NCBI GenBank assembly: GCA_025997655.1
Contig: BNUW01000056.1
Coordinates: forward strand, 1-15,116
Source of the DNA: Spirochaetia bacterium
GTDB taxonomy: Bacteria > Spirochaetota > Spirochaetia > Treponematales > Breznakiellaceae
DNA length: 15,116 bases
Direction: 5' to 3'
Both the position numbers and the translations under genes were made by a program. This document shows, piece by piece, positions 8,655 to 15,116 of the stretch (position 1 is the stretch's first letter; the number at the start of each line of letters is the position of its first letter). A model generated the notes under the pieces. That model was not told the origin of the DNA. It saw nothing but the letters and a program-made list of their open reading frames with translations, and did no database searches.

Positions 8655-9671
8655 ATGGCATTCGAGATAATCGCAACCGGAAAGGCTATTCCGCCAAACA
8701 GGGTAAGTAATGATGATTTAGCGCGGAGGATTGATACTAATGACGAGTGGATACGTTCCCATTCGGGGATCGGTGCCCGGCATATTGCGGATGAAAACAC
8801 GGCAAGCAGCGATTTAGCCCTGGAAGCGGCCCAACAGGTTCTGGCTATGACCGCAGAAAAGACCGGCGAGACGGTGGAGGAGCTTGTGCTCAGCCTGGAT
8901 CTGATCCTTATAAGCACCGTAACCTCGGATTATTACGGAACCCCCTCTACGGCCTGCCTGGTTCAAGCCAAACTTGGGGCGAAAAACGCCGCCGCACTGG
9001 ATATTTCCGCGGGATGTTCCGGTTTTATTTACGGCCTGGAACTCGCGGCGGGTTATCTGGGCCGAAGTTCCAACCGAAAGCGGGCGTTGGTGATCGGTTC
9101 CGAGATTCTTACCCGGGTAACCAACTGGGAGGACCGGAGTACCTGCGTCCTCTTCGGGGATGGCGCCGGGGCGGTTCTGGCAGAACAAACCGGGGCGGCG
9201 GCGGAAAAACGGGGGCTCATCAGGACTATCCTGGGGGCGGATGGCACCGGGGCGGAAAGCATCATCAACCGGCGGGGCGGGTCACGGGCGCCCTATAAGA
9301 AGGGGGAAACCGTGGAAACCCCTTCGGTACTTGAGATGGATGGCCGGGCGGTCTATAATTTTGCCGTAAAGGCGGTGACCGGTACCATCAAAAAGCTCCT
9401 CGCCGAGGAGAACATCACCATTGATCAGGTGAGCTGGATTGTGCCCCATCAGGCCAATGCCCGGATTGTTCAGGCCGCAGGAAAGCGGCTGGGTATACCG
9501 GATGAAAAGTTTTTTCTCAATATTGAAGAATACGCCAATACCTCGGCGGCCTCGATCCCCATCGCCCTGGACGAGTTGAACCGGGACGGGAAAATTAAGA
9601 AAGGGGAGATGATCATGACCATCGGGTTTGGCGCAGGATTAACCTTTGGAGGAAATCTAATTATATGGTAG
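8655..9671 (+). CDS. fabH: 3-oxoacyl-ACP synthase III (FabH)
   Basis: FabH condenses an acyl-CoA primer with malonyl-ACP to start fatty acid synthesis in the cytoplasm. The product is 338 residues, slightly longer than the usual 315-330. The catalytic triad is visible: Cys121 in DISAGCSGF, His265 in VPHQANARI, and Asn295 in YANTSAAS. The N-terminal GKAIPPNRVSNDDLARRIDT block and the C-terminal GFGAGLTFGG block are typical. The start at 8655 is chosen because GGAAAGG (8642-8648) lies 6 nt upstream and the family N-terminus (FEIIATGKAIP) begins there. An in-frame ATG at 8640 lies inside the palindrome, and the frame is open back to 8421 through repeat copy 3. It is first in the fab cluster and overlaps fabD by 7 nt, implying translational coupling. 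Confidence 0.97.
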   Translation: MAFEIIATGKAIPPNRVSNDDLARRIDTNDEWIRSHSGIGARHIADENTASSDLALEAAQQVLAMTAEKTGETVEELVLSLDLILISTVTSDYYGTPSTACLVQAKLGAKNAAALDISAGCSGFIYGLELAAGYLGRSSNRKRALVIGSEILTRVTNWEDRSTCVLFGDGAGAVLAEQTGAAAEKRGLIRTILGADGTGAESIINRRGGSRAPYKKGETVETPSVLEMDGRAVYNFAVKAVTGTIKKLLAEENITIDQVSWIVPHQANARIVQAAGKRLGIPDEKFFLNIEEYANTSAASIPIALDELNRDGKIKKGEMIMTIGFGAGLTFGGNLIIW

Positions 9672-10648
9672 ATAAAACAATAAAAGCAGCTTTTCTGTTC
9701 CCCGGTCAAGGCGCCCAGTATCCGGGCATGGCCCTGGATTTTCTTAAATCTTCTAAGGCGGCGGCTGATCTTTTTGCCCTGGCTTCCGATGCCATGGGCA
9801 GGGACATGGAAGCCCTGCTCCGGAATTCTGACGCAGAAACATTGAAGCGTTCCGACATAGCCCAGCCCACAGTCACCCTGGCGAACCTTTGCGCCGCAGC
9901 ATTTCTGAAGGAGCGGGGCCTTACTCCTGCCTGCGCTGCCGGGCACAGCCTGGGGGAATACGCCGCCCTGGTCAGCGCCGGGGTAGTCAGCCCCGGGGAC
10001 TGCCTCAAGCTGGTGGTTGCCCGTGGTAAGGCCATGCAGGCAACGGTAGAAAAAATTGCCAAACAGAGCGGCGGCAGGGATGGCGGTGCAAGCGCCGATG
10101 CGGATAGCGCTCCGGGCATGGCGGCGGTGCTGGGAATGGCTCCGGAACAGGTGGAAGCCCTGGTTAAATCCCTGGGGATTGCGGATCTCTATGCGGCTAA
10201 TTTTAACTCCCTCAAGCAGGTGGTAATATCGGGAACTGCGGCGGCCCTGGCTGCTGCCCAGGACAAGTTTAAGGAAGCGGGGGCCAAGCGGGTTCTCCGG
10301 CTCCAGGTGGCGGGGCCCTTCCACTCCCCCTTCATGGCGGAAGCGGCGGATGCTTTCGGCCCGGCGCTGGAATCGGTTTCCTTTCAGGACCCGGCGCTTC
10401 CCCTGTTTTCCAATGTGTCCGGCAAGGCGGTTTCCTCCGGCGCCGAGGCTAAAGAACTTGCCTTGAAGCAGATTACTTCCCCGGTGCGGTGGATTGCCGA
10501 AGAAAGCGCCATTGCCGCCCTGGGCATTGAGGCTTGCCTGGAAACCGGCCCCGGAACGGTCCTCCAGGGGCTTTGGAGAGACTCGGGCAATGAAGCGCCT
10601 GTTTTTGCAGCGGGGAAACTTGAAGAAATTGAGGCGCTGTTTAATTGA
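9665..10648 (+). CDS. fabD: Malonyl-CoA:ACP transacylase (FabD)
   Basis: FabD transfers malonyl groups from CoA to acyl carrier protein to feed chain elongation. The 327-residue protein has the N-terminal FPGQGAQYPGM motif (about 12-22), the nucleophile Ser95 in GHSLGEYAALV, and the catalytic His220 in AGPFHSPFM. Around residues 135-155 it carries an Ala/Gly/Asp-rich insertion (QSGGRDGGASADADSAPG) between the RGKAMQ and MAAVLGM blocks that is absent from E. coli FabD. The ATG at 9665 lies inside the fabH stop region, with GGAGG 11 nt upstream, so the two genes are coupled. After it comes a 72-nt gap containing a separate promoter. Confidence 0.96.
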   Translation: MVDKTIKAAFLFPGQGAQYPGMALDFLKSSKAAADLFALASDAMGRDMEALLRNSDAETLKRSDIAQPTVTLANLCAAAFLKERGLTPACAAGHSLGEYAALVSAGVVSPGDCLKLVVARGKAMQATVEKIAKQSGGRDGGASADADSAPGMAAVLGMAPEQVEALVKSLGIADLYAANFNSLKQVVISGTAAALAAAQDKFKEAGAKRVLRLQVAGPFHSPFMAEAADAFGPALESVSFQDPALPLFSNVSGKAVSSGAEAKELALKQITSPVRWIAEESAIAALGIEACLETGPGTVLQGLWRDSGNEAPVFAAGKLEEIEALFN

Positions 10649-10659
10649 TATGCGGTCTA

Positions 10660-10688
10660 TTTACATTAACAGACTTTATGCTTATACT
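10660..10688 (+). promoter_or_regulatory. Promoter for the TraB/GumN-like lipoprotein gene
   Basis: TTTACA (10660-10665) and TATACT (10683-10688) are spaced by exactly 17 bp, a good vegetative promoter. It lies in the gap after fabD and 32 nt before the GTG start of the next gene. It gives that gene, and perhaps fabG onward, transcription independent of the fabH promoter. Confidence 0.65.
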
Positions 10689-10720
10689 ATTTTTTGGCAG
10701 TAATTGGATTCGAGGATAAA

Positions 10721-11620
10721 GTGAAAAGAATTTACCCGGTGATTCTAGGATTTTTTCTCATAAGCTTATCCTCCTGTGCAACAAGCTCTGCAGCAAGAAC
10801 GGTTGAAGAATCATCGGTATGGCAAATAAGTAAGGGTGGAAACACTATGTATCTTGGAGGCAGCGTACATATACTACCCAAAAAAACTAAAATTCCCGAC
10901 GCCTTTAAAAAGGCGTTTGCCTTAGCGGATAGAGTAGTCTTTGAAACTGATGTATCGGAATTGCAGGAAAATCCAATAGCCGTACAAAACCTGCTGTCAA
11001 AGATGTTTCTTCCTGAAGGTCAAACCCTTGAAACCGTGCTGAGCAGTGAATCGTATCAAAAATTATCGGCGGCCTGTACATCGCTTGGTGTTTCTATTGC
11101 AGAGGTTGAACAAATGAAGCCGTCAATGGTATTAAATATGCTTTCGGTACTGCAGCTTCAACAGAATGGCCTTACTGAAACCGGCGTAGATGCTTACTAC
11201 ATGGAACAATCAAAAAAGAAGCATAAAACAATGTTGTTTCTCGAAAGCGTTGATTTTCAGATTGATCTAATGCTCAATATGTTTGACGAAAATATAGATG
11301 AATACATAGGCTATTCAGTTACGGATTTAGCGCAGGATGAAGGTGCAATCAAAACAGAAATAGAAAAACTGTTGTATGATTGGACAAACGGAACAAGTGA
11401 ATATATCACCCAACTTAATAATGAGATGAGCTCTGACTATCCCTCGGTATATGATAGGTTAATAAAAGATCGCAACAATACCTGGGTTCCGATTATTGAA
11501 GGATATTTGGAAGACGCGCCGGTGGAGTTCGTTGTTGTCGGGCTTGCACATATCCATGGGGAAGATGGACTATTAAAACAATTATCGGAGGCCGGATATT
11601 TAATTAATCCGCTTAGATAA
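10721..11620 (+). CDS. TraB/GumN family lipoprotein
   Basis: The 299-residue protein (GTG start) has a lipoprotein signal: Lys2-Arg3, a hydrophobic core at about 6-16, and the lipobox LSSC with Cys19. The TraB/GumN fold is recognised from YLGGSVHILPK (His50) near the N-terminus and VVVGLAHIHGEDGLLKQL (His277, His279) near the C-terminus, the paired His motifs of the family. Related proteins are proposed metal-dependent proteases or hydrolases, and the domain usually faces outside the cytoplasm. The GTG is chosen because GAGG (10712-10715) lies 5 nt upstream and the signal peptide begins there; a TTG at 10694 is also in frame. The gene is clearly AT-richer than its neighbours (21 G/C in 60 at 11341-11400 against 42 in 60 at 12121-12180 in fabG) and has its own promoter, which suggests later insertion between fabD and fabG. 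No link to lipid synthesis is known to me. Confidence 0.85.
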   Translation: MKRIYPVILGFFLISLSSCATSSAARTVEESSVWQISKGGNTMYLGGSVHILPKKTKIPDAFKKAFALADRVVFETDVSELQENPIAVQNLLSKMFLPEGQTLETVLSSESYQKLSAACTSLGVSIAEVEQMKPSMVLNMLSVLQLQQNGLTETGVDAYYMEQSKKKHKTMLFLESVDFQIDLMLNMFDENIDEYIGYSVTDLAQDEGAIKTEIEKLLYDWTNGTSEYITQLNNEMSSDYPSVYDRLIKDRNNTWVPIIEGYLEDAPVEFVVVGLAHIHGEDGLLKQLSEAGYLINPLR

Positions 11621-11641
11621 AAGGTAATTAGGGGTTATTAT

Positions 11642-12376
11642 ATGAGACTGGAAAACAAGAAAGCGCTGGTAACCGGGGCGTCCCGGGGCATAGGCCGGGC
11701 CATTACGGATCGTTTCCTGGAAGAAGGGGCGGAAGTCTGGGGCCTGGGCACCAAGGAACCGGCGGATTTGCAGGACCGGATCGCCAAGTCCGGGGGCAAA
11801 CTCCACTGGATCAGCGCCGACCTTTCGAAGACGGCGGAAATTGAAGCCCTGGTGGACGGGGAATTGAAAAAGGCCGGCGGCTTTGACATCCTGGTAAACA
11901 ACGCCGGGATCACCAAGGACAATCTTTCCTTCAGGATGAGCCTGGAGGATTTCCAGAAGGTGCTGGATGTGAACCTCACCGCCACCTTTATTATCGCCCG
12001 AACCGTGGGGCGGGACATGATACGCAAGCGGAGCGGGTCCATCATCAACATGGCAAGCGTGGTGGGCATCCACGGAAACGGCGGCCAGGCAAACTACGCC
12101 GCCAGCAAGGCCGGGGTTATCGGCGTCACCAAAAGCCTGGCCCAGGAAACGGCGAGCCGGGGGGTGCGGGTCAACGCCATCGCCCCGGGCTTTATCGCGT
12201 CTGACATGACCGATGCGGTAAACGAAGATGCCAAGGCAAAAATGATCGACCATATCCCCCTTAAGCGGATTGGCCAGCCGGCGGACGTGGCGGAAGCGGC
12301 GCTGTTTCTCGCTTCCGACGGGTCGGCATATATCACCGGACAAGTACTCGCCGTTGACGGCGGGATGTTTTTTTAA
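11642..12376 (+). CDS. fabG: 3-oxoacyl-ACP reductase (FabG)
   Basis: FabG is the NADPH-dependent ketoreductase of fatty acid elongation, a short-chain dehydrogenase. The 244-residue length is typical. The cofactor motif TGASRGIG is at residues 11-18, NNAG at 86-89, and the catalytic set is Ser139 (MASVVG), Tyr152 and Lys156 in YAASK. The C-terminus ends in the usual GQVLAVDGGMFF. The ATG follows a GGGG ribosome binding site (11631-11634) with 7 nt spacing. It starts 21 nt after the TraB/GumN-like gene with no terminator between, and fabF follows 21 nt after its stop. Many short-chain dehydrogenases resemble FabG, but the fab context settles the assignment. Confidence 0.95.
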   Translation: MRLENKKALVTGASRGIGRAITDRFLEEGAEVWGLGTKEPADLQDRIAKSGGKLHWISADLSKTAEIEALVDGELKKAGGFDILVNNAGITKDNLSFRMSLEDFQKVLDVNLTATFIIARTVGRDMIRKRSGSIINMASVVGIHGNGGQANYAASKAGVIGVTKSLAQETASRGVRVNAIAPGFIASDMTDAVNEDAKAKMIDHIPLKRIGQPADVAEAALFLASDGSAYITGQVLAVDGGMFF

Positions 12377-12397
12377 GTTTGTAACAGAGGAGCTGTA

Positions 12398-13681
12398 ATG
12401 AAGACTAAGGTTGTTGTTACCGGCATGGGGGTGATTTCCCCCATTGGAAATACGGTGGAGGAATTTAAGCAATCCCTTATTGCGGGGAAAAGCGGTATCG
12501 GGAAAATTACCCTGTTTGATACTACCGGGTTTGATGTAACCATCGCGGGGGAGGTTAAGAATTTTGATCCCTCCCAATGGATCGATAAAAAAGATGCGCG
12601 GAAGATGGCGCGGTTCACCCAGTTTGCGGTGGCCGCCGCTGCCCAGGCGCTCAAGCAGGCGGACCTGTTGGAGGACTGCCCTGCTGATGCAGGGCTTGGT
12701 GAGGGGCGGCAGCGGATCAAGGGCGACCCTAACAAAGCCGGGGTGGTCCTGGGAAACGGTATCGGCGGTTTCGAGATCGTCACCGAATCCTTCCGCAAAC
12801 TTTTTGATAACGGCCCCAAGCGTATGCTGCCCCTGACCGTCCCGTTGATGATCAACAACGAAGCTGCGGGGAATGTTTCCATGGTCTACGGCCTGCAGGG
12901 TCCCGCGTACACCCAGGTTACCGCCTGCGCTTCCGGCGCCGACGCCCTGGGCCAGGCCCTGGACCTTATCCGCTCCGGCCGCTGCGATGTGGTCATCTCC
13001 GGCGGCGCCGAAGCCTGTGTCACCGCCTTCGCCATCGGCGGCTTCCAGATGCTCAAGGCCCTTTCCACTAAACGCTGCGACACCCCGGAAAAAGCAAGCC
13101 GCCCCTTCGATGCGGACAGGGACGGCTTTATCCTGGGAGAAGGCGCAGGAATACTGGTGCTGGAAACCGAAGAACACGCCAAAGCCCGGGGCGCAGCGAT
13201 TCTGGCGGAATTTGCCGGCTACGGCGGGAGCGCCGATGCCTACCACATCACCGCTCCGGACCCTTCAGGCGTTGGCGGCGGTACCGCCATGAAGTACGCC
13301 CTGGCAGATGCGGGTGTAAAGCCTGAAGAGGTGCAGTATTACAACGCCCACGGCACATCTACGGAGATTAACGATGCTACGGAAACAAAGATGCTCAAGT
13401 ACGCCTTTGGGGATCACGCCTATAAACTAAAGGTATCCAGCACCAAGAGCATGACCGGCCACTGTGTCGCCGGCGGCGGCGGCCTTGAGGCTATCGCCTG
13501 CATACTCGCCATCCGGGAGGGCTTTTTCCCCCCCACGATCAACCTGGAAAATCCCGATCCTGCCTGCGACCTGGACTACGTGCCCAACAAGGTGCTGTAC
13601 GGAACGGTCAACGTTGCCGCATCGGGGAACCTGGGGTTCGGGGGACACAACGGGGTCGTGGTGTTTAAGAAATACAAGTAG
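12398..13681 (+). CDS. fabF: 3-oxoacyl-ACP synthase II (FabF)
   Basis: FabF carries out the condensation steps of chain elongation, joining acyl-ACP to malonyl-ACP. The 427-residue protein has the N-terminal VVVTGMGVISPIGN block and the catalytic residues Cys177 (TACASGAD), His318 (NAHGTSTEIND), Lys350 and His355 (TKSMTGHCVAGG). A hydrophilic stretch at about residues 90-108 (near GLGEGRQRIKGDP) looks like a short insertion relative to E. coli FabF, placed just before the VVLGNGIGG strand. The ATG follows AGAGGAG (12385-12391) with 6 nt spacing. FabB and FabF share these motifs; length and the lack of a second copy favour FabF. Confidence 0.96.
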   Translation: MKTKVVVTGMGVISPIGNTVEEFKQSLIAGKSGIGKITLFDTTGFDVTIAGEVKNFDPSQWIDKKDARKMARFTQFAVAAAAQALKQADLLEDCPADAGLGEGRQRIKGDPNKAGVVLGNGIGGFEIVTESFRKLFDNGPKRMLPLTVPLMINNEAAGNVSMVYGLQGPAYTQVTACASGADALGQALDLIRSGRCDVVISGGAEACVTAFAIGGFQMLKALSTKRCDTPEKASRPFDADRDGFILGEGAGILVLETEEHAKARGAAILAEFAGYGGSADAYHITAPDPSGVGGGTAMKYALADAGVKPEEVQYYNAHGTSTEINDATETKMLKYAFGDHAYKLKVSSTKSMTGHCVAGGGGLEAIACILAIREGFFPPTINLENPDPACDLDYVPNKVLYGTVNVAASGNLGFGGHNGVVVFKKYK

Positions 13682-13770
13682 TAATACTAATGAGGAAGAT
13701 TAAACACAGAGAAGGAAGATCGGGGCAGAAAATTTTCTTTTCTCCTATATCTTCAGGAGGGAGGAATTAA

Positions 13771-14199
13771 ATGAGTAGTGAGATTGAGGGATTACTGCCG
13801 CATCGGGCGCCTTTTTTATTTGTTGATGAAATTGTCAGCGCCGACAAGGATACGATTGTTGCCAAACATGTGTTTACGGAAAAGGAATTTTTCTTTGCCG
13901 GGCATTTTCCGGAGTATCCCGTAGTGCCGGGGGTGATCCTCGTAGAAACCATGGCCCAGTCAGGCGGCGCGGGGCTCCGTAAGCTGGGGATACTGCCGGG
14001 GAACGCCCTGTTTTTCCTGGCCACGGTTGACAAGGTAAAGTTCCGGCGGCAGGTGCGGCCGGGAGACGTGGTCCGCTCAGAGATAGTAAACCTGCGGGTT
14101 TCACCAAAGATGATCAAGCAAGCCGGGAAGGCGTATGTGGGGGACGAGCTTGCGGCGGAGGCGGAGTGGATGTGTTTGGTGGGGAGCGCCCCTTCCTAA
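13771..14199 (+). CDS. fabZ: 3-hydroxyacyl-ACP dehydratase (FabZ)
   Basis: FabZ removes water from 3-hydroxyacyl-ACP in fatty acid elongation, a hot-dog fold enzyme acting as a dimer. The 142-residue protein begins IEGLLPHRAPFLFVDEI, has the active-site helix FFAGHFPEYPVVPGV with His45, and Glu59 in ILVETMAQ, all hallmarks of FabZ rather than FabA. The ATG follows GGGAGG (13759-13764) with 6 nt spacing. The 89-nt gap after fabF contains a 12-bp palindrome AGAAAATTTTCT (13727-13738) and no clear promoter, so it is probably read with fabF. Its last 86 bases overlap the 3' end of the opposing rarD gene. Confidence 0.95.
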   Translation: MSSEIEGLLPHRAPFLFVDEIVSADKDTIVAKHVFTEKEFFFAGHFPEYPVVPGVILVETMAQSGGAGLRKLGILPGNALFFLATVDKVKFRRQVRPGDVVRSEIVNLRVSPKMIKQAGKAYVGDELAAEAEWMCLVGSAPS

Positions 14200-15052
14200 G
14201 CGACACCGAATAGATAATCACCGAAGCCCAGATAAACCCGAAGGCCGCAAAATTCCGCGCCGGGAATGGTTCCTTAAGCACCGCCACTCCCATCAGAAAC
14301 ATTACCGTGGGTTGGAGAAATTGCAGAAAACCTACCGTCGAAAGGGGGAGGAGCTTGGCGCCTTGGCCGAACAGATAGAGGGGGAGGGCCGTCACAATCC
14401 CGCAGGAGGCAAGCGCCGCCCAAGCGAGAGGAGAGAGACCGCTGAGATCCCCAAGGCCGTGAAGGGGGAAGACGAGCAGGGCTATGCCGATGGGGATTGC
14501 CGCCAGTGTTTCTGCGCCCAGGGATTCCAGGGAGCTTGCGGATAGTTTCTTTTTTATCAGCCCGTAAAGCCCGAAGGAGACTGCCAGGGCCAGGGAAATC
14601 CACGGGATAGTTCCGGACAGCAGGGTTATTATCAATACCCCCAGAACGGCAAACACAAATGCTACCCACTGGAGCCGGTTCAGCTTTTCCTTAAAAATGA
14701 TGAGCCCCAGAAGAATGGAAATCAGCGGATTGATATAGTAGCCCAGGGATGATTCTATGGTGTGGCCGTTATTGACCGCCCAAATGTAGAGGCCCCAGTT
14801 AAAGGAGATGATCAGCCCCGAAAGCATCGCCAGGAGCCGTTTTTTCGGGTCCGCGAAAAGCCGGAGCCAGGCGGTATTCCTCCCCAGCAGCAGCACAAGG
14901 CTTACAAAGAAGAGGGAAAAGATGATGCGGAATGAGAGGATGTGCAGGGGGGATACGAAGGACAGCAGATGCCAGTAGAGGGGCAGTATTCCCCAAAGCA
15001 AATACGAAGATACGGCGCAAAACACGCCCTTACCGAAGGATGACGAAGCCAT
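14114..15052 (-). CDS. rarD: RarD-type EamA family permease
   Basis: This 312-residue membrane protein starts GKGVFCAVSSYLLWGILPLYWHLL and has the RarD signatures SPLHILSFRIIFS, NWGLYIWAVNNGHTIESSLGYYINPL and LPLYLFGQGAKLLPLSTVGFLQFLQPT. About ten hydrophobic segments are visible, the normal number for the drug/metabolite transporter superfamily. It is an inner-membrane transporter; the RarD substrate is not established. An in-frame stop lies two codons upstream of the ATG, so the start is fixed although no good ribosome binding site precedes it. The last roughly 25 residues, rich in Pro and Ser, follow the final membrane segment and are encoded antisense to the fabZ 3' end. This suggests loss of an earlier stop codon and readthrough into fabZ. 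Confidence 0.92.
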   Translation of the reverse strand: MASSSFGKGVFCAVSSYLLWGILPLYWHLLSFVSPLHILSFRIIFSLFFVSLVLLLGRNTAWLRLFADPKKRLLAMLSGLIISFNWGLYIWAVNNGHTIESSLGYYINPLISILLGLIIFKEKLNRLQWVAFVFAVLGVLIITLLSGTIPWISLALAVSFGLYGLIKKKLSASSLESLGAETLAAIPIGIALLVFPLHGLGDLSGLSPLAWAALASCGIVTALPLYLFGQGAKLLPLSTVGFLQFLQPTVMFLMGVAVLKEPFPARNFAAFGFIWASVIIYSVSLRKGRSPPNTSTPPPPQARPPHTPSRLA

Positions 15053-15079
15053 GGGTCAGTATATGATAGAGGTGAAGGG

Positions 15080-15116
15080 GTGAACAAGGCACCGTATCGG
15101 CTTGAAAAAGTACGTG
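15080..15116 (+). CDS. Possible start of a further gene, cut by window edge
   Basis: A GTG at 15080 opens a frame reading Met-Asn-Lys-Ala-Pro-Tyr-Arg-Leu-Glu-Lys-Val-Arg to the window end. AGAGG (15068-15072) lies 7 nt upstream, a good ribosome binding site. The gene would be divergent from rarD, sharing the 27-nt gap. The opening resembles the first strand of many ABC transporter ATPases, but 12 residues are too few to assign a family. Confidence 0.4.
   Translation, partial: MNKAPYRLEKVR

Noticed and set aside
10694..10720. TTG at 10694 as start of the TraB/GumN-like gene
   Set aside because: It adds nine residues ahead of a normal lipoprotein signal peptide and falls at the expected transcription start; GTG at 10721 has a good ribosome binding site.
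11600..13246. A 548-residue minus-strand frame opposite fabG and fabF
   Set aside because: Both plus-strand genes have complete catalytic motifs; the antisense frame has no recognisable motif or ribosome binding site and spans the gap between two real genes.

Overview
The window looks like a chromosomal segment of a spirochete, most likely a free-living or gut-associated Treponema relative. The basis is a GroEL of spirochete type, two lipoproteins with loose lipoboxes, and codon-rich GC coding DNA set among AT-rich intergenic stretches. The species assignment is inference: there is no rRNA or other decisive marker, and the small pathogenic treponemes lack the fatty acid synthase genes seen here.

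Layout. (1) 1-2000: a groEL gene without groES, with its own leader and a clear intrinsic terminator. (2) 2163-4519: a two-gene operon of an XRE-cupin regulator and an AMP-forming acyl-CoA synthetase. (3) 4605-6251 (minus): a protein of unknown function with a helical middle. (4) 6519-8344: a convergent pair, a proline-rich lipoprotein (+) and an exported von Willebrand A domain protein (-). (5) 8583-14199: a type II fatty acid synthesis cluster, fabH-fabD-[TraB/GumN-like lipoprotein]-fabG-fabF-fabZ. It starts at a strong promoter with a perfect palindrome just downstream. (6) 14114-15052 (minus): a RarD-type EamA permease whose 3' end overlaps fabZ antisense. (7) From 15080: what appears to be the start of another plus-strand gene cut by the window edge.

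The most unusual structure is a family of three intergenic repeats (1996-2183, 6277-6410, 8435-8576). Each is bounded by 15-17 bp inverted repeats (TGAGCCAGTTCCAAA / TTTGGAACTGGCTCA) and filled with short iterons related to ACACGGAT and ATCCGTG. All three lie in the same orientation, immediately upstream of a plus-strand gene. Copies 2 and 3 bracket the lipoprotein/VWA module. Their terminal repeats contain an outward-facing TTGGAA that in some cases sits 17 bp from a -10-like hexamer, so they may carry promoters.

How the genes fit together: the fab genes cover initiation (FabH), malonyl loading (FabD), elongation (FabF), ketoreduction (FabG) and dehydration (FabZ). Acyl carrier protein, enoyl reductase and acetyl-CoA carboxylase genes are not in the window. 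The acyl-CoA synthetase upstream would activate free fatty acids, so lipid metabolism is represented twice, but nothing in the sequence shows shared control. The TraB/GumN-like gene has its own promoter and an AT-richer composition, and looks like an insertion into the fab cluster.
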